Below, one piece after another: positions 6,196-12,123 of a stretch of 12,123 bases of DNA (the first letter of the stretch is position 1; every line of letters begins with the position of its first letter). Source of the DNA: Nitrospirae bacterium GWC2_56_14 (GTDB taxonomy: Bacteria; Nitrospirota; UBA9217); NCBI GenBank assembly GCA_001803705.1, contig MHDY01000040.1, positions 1 to 12,123 on the forward strand, in the 5' to 3' direction. A program made the translations under genes and the position numbers. A model generated the notes under the pieces. It was not told the origin of the DNA and ran no database searches. It saw nothing but the letters and a program-made list of their open reading frames with translations.

Positions 6196-7338
6196 ATGTC
6201 CAGACAGTTAAGCGTAAGAAGTGAAACCAATGCTGCGACCCCTCCGATGCGAGACTATAAACCGTTTTTTTACAGCAAGTTCACCGAGACCCACCTTTTC
6301 TGCGAGGTCGGCAGGATCATCGCCTCGGAATTGGTGCCCTCTGAGCTTGTCCAGAAGATCGTTGTCTCTATCAGCAAGGCCGTCGGCTTTGAGGAAGCCT
6401 CCGTCTATGTCGTGAAAAAAGATCTTTCTGGCCTGGTACCGATCTATTTTCATACTCCCCCGCTGCAATGCAAAATAAACGAACCTATCTATCTCGACAA
6501 CGGTGCGCCGGGAGAGATCGCTGCCACCGGCGAGCCGCTCTTTCTGGATGATTCCTCTCACTATGAGACCTTTCTCCATCACCCTGATGAAGCGCAGAAG
6601 CCGGGGAGCTATTTCGGCATACCGCTCATGAACGAGAACCGTATCGTGGGCATCATGGGCTTCAGCCACAGCAAACCGTCGTCATTCAGCGTGGAGGACT
6701 TCGACCTGCTGCGCACTCTGTCCCACACGATCTCGGCAGGCATTGAAAAGGCGGAGCTCTTCAAGAGAACGCTCGACATCGCGCGGTGTGACGAATTGAC
6801 CGGTATGCTCAACTACCGGGTGCTGCTGGAGAAGCTCGAGGAGGAGTTCGGCCGGCAGGTGCGCACCGCCAGGGACTTCTCGTTTATCATGATCGATATC
6901 GATGACTTCAAACGCGTCAACGACCGCTACGGCCACCTGGAAGGCAGCAGGGTGATAGCGCAGATGGGGGCGCTTCTTCGCGAGCAGTTCAGAACAGGGA
7001 GTACGGACAGTTGTTTCCGGTACGGCGGGGAAGAATTCTCGATCGTGCTTGGTGAGACCGGCATGGATATGGCGATGAAGCTCGCCGAGCGGGTAAGGAA
7101 AGCAGTGGAGGACTATCCTTTTACTTTCAAATCGCTGCATCCCTTTGAGGTCCTGACCGTAAGCCTCGGCGTTGCGACCAAGCAGAAGGGTGACAGCAAG
7201 ACCATTCCCGGGCTGATCCAGGAATCGGACGTTGCGCTTTACCGGTCCAAGGCGCTCGGCAAGAACCGGGTCACGGGTTACAGCGCTGATCTGACCATGC
7301 CCGGCGCGAAGCTGGACGCGGAGCACCGCAAGCAGTAG
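6196..7338 (+). CDS. GAF-GGDEF diguanylate cyclase
   Basis: The protein has 380 residues from ATG 6196 (an in-frame TTG at 6169 would add nine). Residues of about 30-185 form a GAF-type sensory domain, with ASVYVVKKD, YFGIPLMNENRIVGIMGF and a closing helix into the linker. The catalytic domain starts at DELTGMLNYR (199) and contains the metal-binding stretch MIDIDDFKRVND and an intact GGEEF signature (277-281), followed by SLGVA and KALGKNRV. It should therefore condense two GTP into cyclic di-GMP in the cytoplasm in response to a small ligand or redox signal on GAF. There is no signal peptide or membrane helix. The inhibitory I-site (RxxD five residues before GGEEF) reads GSTD, so the arginine is missing and product inhibition is probably weak. 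The gene appears to be monocistronic and divergent from the DUF1847 operon. Confidence 0.93.
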   Translation: MSRQLSVRSETNAATPPMRDYKPFFYSKFTETHLFCEVGRIIASELVPSELVQKIVVSISKAVGFEEASVYVVKKDLSGLVPIYFHTPPLQCKINEPIYLDNGAPGEIAATGEPLFLDDSSHYETFLHHPDEAQKPGSYFGIPLMNENRIVGIMGFSHSKPSSFSVEDFDLLRTLSHTISAGIEKAELFKRTLDIARCDELTGMLNYRVLLEKLEEEFGRQVRTARDFSFIMIDIDDFKRVNDRYGHLEGSRVIAQMGALLREQFRTGSTDSCFRYGGEEFSIVLGETGMDMAMKLAERVRKAVEDYPFTFKSLHPFEVLTVSLGVATKQKGDSKTIPGLIQESDVALYRSKALGKNRVTGYSADLTMPGAKLDAEHRKQ

Positions 7339-7399
7339 TGAGCAACAGTAATGGATCTTTCGTATAATAATTGATGCTCTCGCAAGAAGTCTCCTCTGC

Positions 7400-7488
7400 C
7401 GTCATTGCGAGGAGCGGAGCGACGCGGCAATCTCGTTTTTTCAGGCGGTTACAAACTGCGAGATTGCTTCGCTTTGCTCGCAAAGACG
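7400..7488. repeat. Dispersed imperfect inverted repeat (GTCATTGCGAGGAGC type)
   Basis: The left arm (7401-7435) begins GTCATTGCGAGGAGCGGAGC and ends GCAATCTCG. The right arm (7459-7487) begins CGAGATTGCTTCGCTTTGCTCGC. The two arms are imperfect reverse complements around a loop of about 23 bases. This sequence type is familiar as an abundant intergenic palindrome in many bacterial genomes; its chance translations contain phrases such as LCEQSEAIS and APLLAMT, which often appear as spurious proteins. It may fold as a long hairpin downstream of the GGDEF gene, but it lacks a clean terminator T-tract. Confidence 0.75.
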
Positions 7489-7688
7489 GCTTAAAGGACT
7501 TTTTACGAATACATCAATAATTGAAGAAGCTGAGGTAGCTTCAGAAACTTGAAGAAAACCCCTTTTTATCCAACTTCCCCCTTTCCCCTCCCAAGGTTCT
7601 TGGTCCCCGGTAAACCACTCATCCCTGCGCCGGACCAGGCGCTCTCTCCTTCCTTGCTGATAAACCCTTGAGAGCAAAGATAATATGT

Positions 7689-7717
7689 TTGACAAAGCGC
7701 ATAACAGACGGTAAAAT
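7689..7717 (+). promoter_or_regulatory. Sigma-70-type promoter of the formyltransferase-mtnA-gcvT operon
   Basis: TTGACA (7689-7694) and TAAAAT (7712-7717) are separated by exactly 17 bases, so the -35 is perfect and the -10 differs from consensus by one base. The predicted start near 7724 gives a leader of about 205 bases to the ATG at 7930. Confidence 0.65.
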
Positions 7718-7929
7718 CCCTCAGACTTTTACTCAGAAGTGTCTTTTTTTGACCATACGGATAGGGCCCTGCGGCCGCTCCCTCCACACCGGATCAGGCG
7801 CTATCCCGATACTCCATACACCATGCATTCAGTTCACAACGAGACAGGCCGCTTCGAAAGACCGGCGCCGTCCCCGGTTCGTCATTCGAACGGCCTGCGA
7901 AATGATCTCCATACAGAAAGAAGGGACCC

Positions 7930-8850
7930 ATGACTAAACCCGCAATACTCGTTTTCGCCTACCACGATATGGGCTATGAATGCCTGCAGGCCCTGATCCA
8001 GAATGATGAGTACATTATGGCCGTCATTACCCATAAGGACGATCCCGGCGAAGAGATCTGGTTCAAAGCGGTGGCGAAACTGGCGGCCAAATACGACATC
8101 CCGGTCCATGCGCCCGAGTCGGTCAACTCGCCCGACTGGATCGCCAAGATCCGGTCCTGGGCTCCCGACCTCATCCTTTCCTTCTCCTACCGGAACATGA
8201 TCGCCGAGGAGACCCTCGGCGTGCCCCGTCTCGGGGCGTTCAACATGCACGGCTCGCTCCTCCCGAAATACCGCGGCCACGACCCCATCAACCGGGCCAT
8301 CCTGAATGGCGAGAAGCAGACCGGCGTGACCCTGCATCATATGGTAAAGCTGGCCGCCGCCGGTGATATCGTGGACCAGGAAGCGGTGCCCATCGGAAAG
8401 GAAGATACGGCGCAGGAGGTCTTCGGCAAATGCGCCAAGGCCGCGCGCCTCGTGCTCGAACGCCGGCTCGACGCATTGACCGCGGGCACTGCCCCGCGGC
8501 GCATCCAGGACGAATCGCAAGCGACTTCTTTCGGACGTCTGCGCCCAGAGGACGAACGCATCGACTGGACAGCAAGCGCCGACAGCATCTGCAATCTGGT
8601 CCGTGCGCTCACCCAGCCCTTCCCCGGTGCATTCACCGAAGCGGACGGCAGGAAGATGCTTATCTGGTGGGCCACGCCAAAAGGCCCCGCCAAAGGGACC
8701 CCGGGAGAAGTGCTGTCGCTTGACCCGCTGCTCGTGGCAACGGGCAATGGCAGCCTTGAAATAATCAACATGGAATGGGAAGAGACCGGCGAAGGCGATG
8801 CCTCTGCCGAAGAACCGGAGTTGAAGGTCGGGCAGGTGCTGGGAAAGTGA
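7930..8850 (+). CDS. ArnA-like 10-formyltetrahydrofolate-dependent formyltransferase
   Basis: The 306-residue protein resembles the N-terminal formyltransferase domain of ArnA more than methionyl-tRNA formyltransferase. ArnA-like stretches are VFAYHDMG (8-15), ITHKDDPGE (33-41), the block FNMHGSLLPKYRGHDPIN (104-121), GVTLHHMVKLAAAGDIV (132-148) and the C-terminal VRALTQPFPGAF. The formyltransferase catalytic triad is present as Asn105, His107 and Asp146. Such enzymes transfer a formyl group from 10-formyl-THF to an amino group on a nucleotide sugar or another small molecule. There is no ArnA decarboxylase domain, and no nucleotide-sugar genes lie nearby, so the acceptor is unknown. An AAGGGA ribosome site precedes the ATG by 3 bases. 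It is the first gene of the operon with mtnA (46 bases downstream). Confidence 0.87.
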   Translation: MTKPAILVFAYHDMGYECLQALIQNDEYIMAVITHKDDPGEEIWFKAVAKLAAKYDIPVHAPESVNSPDWIAKIRSWAPDLILSFSYRNMIAEETLGVPRLGAFNMHGSLLPKYRGHDPINRAILNGEKQTGVTLHHMVKLAAAGDIVDQEAVPIGKEDTAQEVFGKCAKAARLVLERRLDALTAGTAPRRIQDESQATSFGRLRPEDERIDWTASADSICNLVRALTQPFPGAFTEADGRKMLIWWATPKGPAKGTPGEVLSLDPLLVATGNGSLEIINMEWEETGEGDASAEEPELKVGQVLGK

Positions 8851-8896
8851 ACATCAGAATGATCAGGACCAGCAATCCCAAAGGAGAAATTCCCTC

Positions 8897-9958
8897 ATGA
8901 TACCTACCGTCGAATGGAAAGACGGCATTGTCCGCATGCTTGACCAGACAAAGCTGCCGATCGAGATCGTGTATAACGAATGCAAGGACTATCAAACCGT
9001 TGCGCGCGGCATCAAGGAGCTGTGGGTCCGCGGAGCGCCGGCCATCGGCGTTTCAGCGGCCATGGGACTTGCGCTCGGAGCACGCCAGATCAAGGCGGAC
9101 ACCTTCGAGACCTTCTGGCCCCAATTCGAAGAGATCTGCTCCCATATGGCTGCTACCCGGCCTACGGCGGTCAACCTCTTCTGGGCCATCGACAGCATCA
9201 AGCGGTTCGTGCAGCAAAACAAGGATAAATCCCTCGATACGCTCCGAGAAATGCTCGTTGTTGAATCGCAGCGCATGCACGATGAAGATATCGCAACGAA
9301 CAGGAAGATGGGGGCCTTCGGCGCTGCCTTTGTGGCCGACGGCGACAATCTCATCACGCACTGCAATGCCGGCTCGATCGCGACCGCCGGCTACGGCACT
9401 GCCGAAGGCGTCATGCGCGCCGCCGTGGAAGCGGGGAAGAAGATCCACGTCTATGTGGATGAGACCCGCCCGGTCCTGCAGGGAGCTCGCCTCACCGCCT
9501 GGGAACTTATGGAAGAGAAGATCCCCTGCACGCTCATAACCGACAACATGGCGGGCTATTTCATGTTCCGCGACATGGTCGATCTGGCCATTGTCGGCGC
9601 CGACCGCATTGCTAAAAACGGAGATGTGGCGAACAAGATCGGGACCTACGGCCTGGCCGTGCTCTGCAAGGAGCATGGCATCCCCTTCTATGTGGCGGCG
9701 CCGTTCTCGACGATCGACTTCAACACGGAATCAGGCGCTGATATCCCCATCGAGGAGCGCGATCCCCGCGAAGTGACCCACGTGTTCGGCAAGGTCCAGA
9801 TCGCGCCGGACAAGGTCAAGGTGGCCAATCCGGCCTTTGACGTGACGCCTGCGCGCTACATCACCGCCATCATTACTGAAAAAGGCGCTTTCCATCCCCG
9901 GGACCTGCATAAACTGGCCGATCCTGCCGTTGATACCGAGAAGCTCCGCATAAAATAG
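8897..9958 (+). CDS. mtnA: S-methyl-5-thioribose-1-phosphate isomerase MtnA
   Basis: The 353-residue protein carries the MtnA signatures: VRGAPAIGVSAA (44-55), HCNAGSIATAGYGTAEG (155-171) with catalytic Cys156, and the block GADRIAKNGDVANKIGTY with catalytic Asp236. The Cys-Asp spacing equals that of the B. subtilis enzyme (C160/D240). It isomerises 5-methylthioribose-1-phosphate to 5-methylthioribulose-1-phosphate in methionine salvage, or 5-deoxyribose-1-phosphate in related anaerobic shunts. The length is normal, and the catalytic residues separate it from eIF2B subunits. An AGGAG site lies 10 bases before the ATG. No mtnK, mtnP, mtnB or aldolase gene is seen in the window, so the rest of the pathway must lie elsewhere. 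It is flanked by two folate-type enzymes in what looks like one transcript. Confidence 0.96.
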   Translation: MIPTVEWKDGIVRMLDQTKLPIEIVYNECKDYQTVARGIKELWVRGAPAIGVSAAMGLALGARQIKADTFETFWPQFEEICSHMAATRPTAVNLFWAIDSIKRFVQQNKDKSLDTLREMLVVESQRMHDEDIATNRKMGAFGAAFVADGDNLITHCNAGSIATAGYGTAEGVMRAAVEAGKKIHVYVDETRPVLQGARLTAWELMEEKIPCTLITDNMAGYFMFRDMVDLAIVGADRIAKNGDVANKIGTYGLAVLCKEHGIPFYVAAPFSTIDFNTESGADIPIEERDPREVTHVFGKVQIAPDKVKVANPAFDVTPARYITAIITEKGAFHPRDLHKLADPAVDTEKLRIK

Positions 9959-10025
9959 TGCTTGTCTGATAGTGCATGAACCGCAGGTCCTGTGCGGGGA
10001 GATGTCTGTACCATCGAGAGCAACC

Positions 10026-10031
10026 GGGAGG
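10026..10031 (+). promoter_or_regulatory. Ribosome binding site deciding the GcvT-like start
   Basis: GGGAGG lies 4 bases before ATG 10036. The in-frame ATG at 9976 would add 20 residues (MNRRSCAGRCLYHREQPGGA) unlike any GcvT N-terminus, so 10036 is chosen. Confidence 0.75.
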
Positions 10032-10035
10032 CGCC

Positions 10036-11118
10036 ATGAAACAGACCGTTCTCCACCAGAAAGAACTGCAGTTGAGCGCGAAGATGACCGATTTTCAGGG
10101 CTGGCAGGTTCCGCTCCAGTATTCCACGGTCCTTGACGAATACCATGCCGTGCGCACCGCCGCCGGCCTCTTCGATGTAAGCTTCCTCGGCCGCATTGCG
10201 ATCAAAGGCGCCGATGCCGGCGCTTTCCTGCAGCGTGTTTTTACCCGGAACATGGAAAATCTGTCCGCGGGTTCGGCTGCCTACGGCCTTCTTTGCAATA
10301 CCAGCGGCCGCATCCTGGACAATGCCCTGCTGCTCCACCTGCCGGGTGATGACGGGTTCCTCCTCTGCACCAACGCAGCGAACACGGAAAAGATCCTGTC
10401 GTGGCTCACGACGAACGCGGGCGCGAACGTGGAGATCGCCGACCAGACCCGTTCCCTGGCGCAGGTCGCGCTCCAGGGCCCCAAATCGCTCGTGGTCCTT
10501 GAGAAGCTCATCGGCGGCCATGTAAAAGCGCTGAAACTGCGGGGTGTCCGGGAGCGCAAGCTCGTTGGAATACCGGCGATCGTTTCCCGTACCGGTTATA
10601 CCGGCGAGCACGGCTATGAGCTCTTCGTTCCGGTGCCGCACGCAGAACAGCTCTGGGACGCCATCCTGGAAACAGGCAGGGAGAACGGACTGCTCCCCTG
10701 CGGACAGGGCAGCAGGGACATGCTTCGCCTGGAAATGGGATACGCGCTGTACGGGAACGAGATCGACGAGACGCGTACGCCCATCGAGTCCGGCCTCGAC
10801 CGCTTCGTGAACTTTAAAAAGGATTTTATCGGCAAAGAAGCGCTCCTCAAGCTGAAACCCGAAGACATCAAGCAGAAACTTACGGGGTTCATGCTGCTCG
10901 ATAAGGGGATTCCGGTCAAAGGAGGCAGCATCTTTTCCGAAAGTCGCGAGATCGGGGTCGTAACGAGCGGCAATCATTCTCCCTTTCTCCGGAACGGCAT
11001 CGGCCTCGGCTATGTCACCAGCCGCTACGCGCAGCCCGGCCAGGAGATCGAGATCGAAGTAAAGGACCGCGAGATCGCGGCAAAGACCATGGCACTGCCG
11101 TTCTATCGAAAGAAATAG
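10036..11118 (+). CDS. GcvT-like aminomethyltransferase paralogue with substituted catalytic Asp
   Basis: From ATG 10036 the protein has 360 residues, the usual GcvT length. It aligns without gaps to T. maritima GcvT over the first 100 residues as I remember that sequence: KMTDFQGWQVPLQYS (16-30), FDVSFLG (46-52) and CNTSGRILDNALL (87-99). Folate-binding blocks are kept: RTGYTGEHGYE (185-195) and the block LRLEMGYALYGNEIDETRTP, then NFKKDFIGKEALL and TSGNHSPFL. GcvT normally transfers the methylene group from the aminomethyl-lipoyl H-protein to THF. Here the conserved DD pair is DN, so the residue equivalent to the key Asp96 is Asn96, and the usual FDVSHMG reads FDVSFLG. No gcvH or gcvP is nearby. 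A different C1 transfer or THF-dependent demethylation is possible. It is the last gene of the operon, 77 bases after mtnA, followed by a strong terminator. Confidence 0.88.
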   Translation: MKQTVLHQKELQLSAKMTDFQGWQVPLQYSTVLDEYHAVRTAAGLFDVSFLGRIAIKGADAGAFLQRVFTRNMENLSAGSAAYGLLCNTSGRILDNALLLHLPGDDGFLLCTNAANTEKILSWLTTNAGANVEIADQTRSLAQVALQGPKSLVVLEKLIGGHVKALKLRGVRERKLVGIPAIVSRTGYTGEHGYELFVPVPHAEQLWDAILETGRENGLLPCGQGSRDMLRLEMGYALYGNEIDETRTPIESGLDRFVNFKKDFIGKEALLKLKPEDIKQKLTGFMLLDKGIPVKGGSIFSESREIGVVTSGNHSPFLRNGIGLGYVTSRYAQPGQEIEIEVKDREIAAKTMALPFYRKK

Positions 11119-11138
11119 ACGTTCATCGATCATCACGC

Positions 11139-11177
11139 AAAAAAGGCCCCGTCTGCATTGCAGGCGGGGCCTTTTTT
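11139..11177 (+). terminator. Intrinsic terminator (probably bidirectional)
   Basis: GGCCCCGTCTGC (11145-11156) pairs with GCAGGCGGGGCC (11160-11171) over 12 bp with one G-T pair and a 3-base loop. It is followed by six T and preceded by six A, so it could work on both strands. It closes the formyltransferase-mtnA-gcvT operon 20 bases after the last stop codon. Confidence 0.95.
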
Positions 11178-11231
11178 ATTGTATTGCATATCTTCGCTTT
11201 TTCCCGAAGGCCTCAAACCCGAGCGCCGCAC

Positions 11232-11243
11232 AACTAATTAGTT
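11232..11243. promoter_or_regulatory. Perfect 12-bp palindrome, possible operator
   Basis: AACTAATTAGTT is its own reverse complement. It lies about 45 bases upstream of the cytochrome promoter -35, in an otherwise empty stretch. A second inverted repeat, CATAA-cat-TTATG (11275-11287), ends two bases before the -35. Either could bind a dimeric regulator; no known consensus was recognised. Confidence 0.3.
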
Positions 11244-11288
11244 TATTCCCCAGCATTTTTTATACTACGGTCATCATAACATTTATGG

Positions 11289-11317
11289 TTGACATTATAT
11301 TTTCAGCATGCAATAAT
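11289..11317 (+). promoter_or_regulatory. Sigma-70-type promoter of the multihaem cytochrome gene
   Basis: TTGACA (11289-11294) is perfect, and AATAAT (11312-11317) follows after 17 bases. The predicted start near 11324 leaves a leader of about 66 bases, ending in an excellent AGGAGG site before the ATG. Confidence 0.55.
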
Positions 11318-11389
11318 CCGCTCCGTTTGTCTCTGTTCGCGGCAATCGACGGTTTTATTATTTCTAAATTCTGGATCTCAGGAGGAGCA

Positions 11390-12123
11390 ATGAAACGGAA
11401 CAAAGTTATTCATTTTATCGTATTGTTTTTAGCACAGGTGATCGTATTGACCTATGCAGCCACAGCAGGGGCTGCCCAGCCGACGCTCAACTCCGGCGAT
11501 TGCGTTAAGTGTCATCCCGCGCAACCCGCGCAGATAAATGACAAAGGCGCACGCCACAAGACCATTACCTGTCAGGACTGCCACGCCAGCCACCGTCCGG
11601 TATCGAAGAACAATATCCCTGTCTGCAATCAGTGCCATAAGGACAAACCCCACTTCCAGACCCCGGGCTGCCTGACCTGCCATACCAATCCCCACACGCC
11701 GCTGGTGATCTCCTTTGGCAAGAACCTGACAGAGCCCTGCCTTACCTGCCACACTCCGCAGATAAAACAGCTGCGGGAGAATAAAAGCAAGCACACCGCT
11801 CTTTACTGCTCGACCTGTCACGCTGAAGTTCACCGCAGGATACCGGCATGCACGCAGTGCCACAAACCCCATTCCGCCGAGGTAACGGCTGCTGACTGCT
11901 TGAAGTGCCATAAGCCGCATATGCCCAAAGACGTTACCTATGCGGCTGATACGGACAATAAACTGTGCGCTGCCTGTCACAAAAATCCCTACAACCTCCT
12001 GAAGGCGTCGAAGGCGCTGCACAGCACCTTCACCTGCGCGTTCTGCCATCAGGACAAGCACAAGACCGTGCCGAAATGCAAGGATTGTCATGGGGAGAAG
12101 CATCCGCAGGGCATTATGGCCAA
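11390..12123 (+). CDS. Secreted multihaem c-type cytochrome (at least 11 haems), runs off window
   Basis: From ATG 11390 the frame is open to the window edge (244 residues). AGGAGG lies about 5 bases upstream. The N-terminus has a Lys/Arg start, a hydrophobic core (6-22) and an AxA-type cleavage region near residues 26-30, so the protein should be exported by Sec. Eleven CxxCH haem-binding motifs start at residues 38, 61, 79, 94, 117, 140, 154, 170, 193, 216 and 230. Additional His residues between them can serve as second axial ligands. The motif spacing repeats in a four-haem pattern of about 76-79 residues (see findings). It is expected to carry electrons in the periplasm or outside the cell, in respiration with an external or membrane-bound acceptor. 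The length, haem total and any C-terminal anchor are unknown because the gene is cut. It has its own promoter after the upstream terminator. Confidence 0.93.
   Translation, partial: MKRNKVIHFIVLFLAQVIVLTYAATAGAAQPTLNSGDCVKCHPAQPAQINDKGARHKTITCQDCHASHRPVSKNNIPVCNQCHKDKPHFQTPGCLTCHTNPHTPLVISFGKNLTEPCLTCHTPQIKQLRENKSKHTALYCSTCHAEVHRRIPACTQCHKPHSAEVTAADCLKCHKPHMPKDVTYAADTDNKLCAACHKNPYNLLKASKALHSTFTCAFCHQDKHKTVPKCKDCHGEKHPQGIMA

Larger units (their letters stand above)
7339..7929. other. Gene-free interval with dispersed repeat, promoter and long leader
   Basis: No convincing gene was found in these 591 bases. The first half holds the inverted repeat at 7400-7488 and a short 6-bp hairpin GAAGCT/AGCTTC (7526-7542). 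A C/T-rich tract around 7560-7605 follows. The second half holds a strong promoter (7689-7717) and a leader of about 200 bases before the formyltransferase ATG, including a small stem CCGGTTCG/CGAACGG (7874-7893, one bulged base). Open frames here have no ribosome sites and look like chance, several being translations of the repeat. Confidence 0.6.

Noticed and set aside
7271..7695. Two small minus-strand frames over the palindromic repeat
   Set aside because: Their translations (CRVAPLLAMT, LCEQSEAIS) are well-known artefacts of the dispersed repeat.
7723..7749. Weak hairpin followed by seven T, a possible attenuator
   Set aside because: The stem has only four good pairs plus a mismatch, and it begins at the predicted transcription start, so it could not act on that transcript.
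7930..8850. Methionyl-tRNA formyltransferase (fmt)
   Set aside because: The opening VFAYHDMG and ITHKDDPGE stretches and the neighbouring genes fit ArnA-like formyltransferases. There is no def or rsmB next to it as is common for fmt.
9856..11136. A 426-codon open frame on the minus strand across the GcvT-like gene
   Set aside because: It is antisense to a gene with full GcvT motifs, has no ribosome site, and starts inside the terminator region. GC-rich codon use produces such shadows.
11429..12103. A 224-codon minus-strand frame
   Set aside because: It is the shadow of the CxxCH-rich cytochrome gene.

Overview
The window is moderately GC-rich bacterial DNA, densely coded, with Shine-Dalgarno-type starts. 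It suggests an anaerobic or facultatively anaerobic Gram-negative: there is a secreted c-type cytochrome with at least 11 haems, a lipoprotein with a lipobox, an OFA-type transporter, and dispersed palindromic repeats of a kind I associate with Nitrospirota, Desulfobacterota and Desulfuromonadales-like genomes. That placement is an inference from gene content. No rRNA, tRNA, CRISPR array, transposase or integrase was seen.

Left part (1-5811, all minus strand). Reading in the direction of transcription, the order is a DUF1847 cysteine-rich protein (GTG start), an OFA/oxalate-formate-type MFS transporter with an extra hydrophilic segment, a SAM methyltransferase with an N-terminal zinc-ribbon-like module, the tRNA pseudouridine synthase TruC, a small lipoprotein, and a multi-pass membrane sensor protein that runs off the left edge. 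The first three sit close enough for one operon. A G-rich hairpin repeat lies between the methyltransferase and truC.

Centre (5812-7929). A divergent control region holds a nested, probably RNA-encoded structure (5937-6081) that I cannot assign to a family, together with overlapping opposed promoter-like sequences. It is followed by a GAF-GGDEF diguanylate cyclase on the plus strand. A gene-free stretch follows, with a dispersed inverted repeat and a very good sigma-70-type promoter.

Right part (7930-12123, all plus strand). This promoter probably drives a three-gene operon: an ArnA-like 10-formyl-THF-dependent formyltransferase, mtnA (methylthioribose-1-phosphate isomerase) and a GcvT-like aminomethyltransferase whose catalytic Asp is replaced by Asn. 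A strong bidirectional terminator closes the operon. Beyond it, a separate promoter precedes a multihaem cytochrome c that continues past the right edge and is built from repeating four-haem modules.

The best leads for something new are the structured element at 5937-6081, the altered GcvT paralogue in a two-folate-enzyme operon with mtnA, and the tandem tetrahaem architecture.
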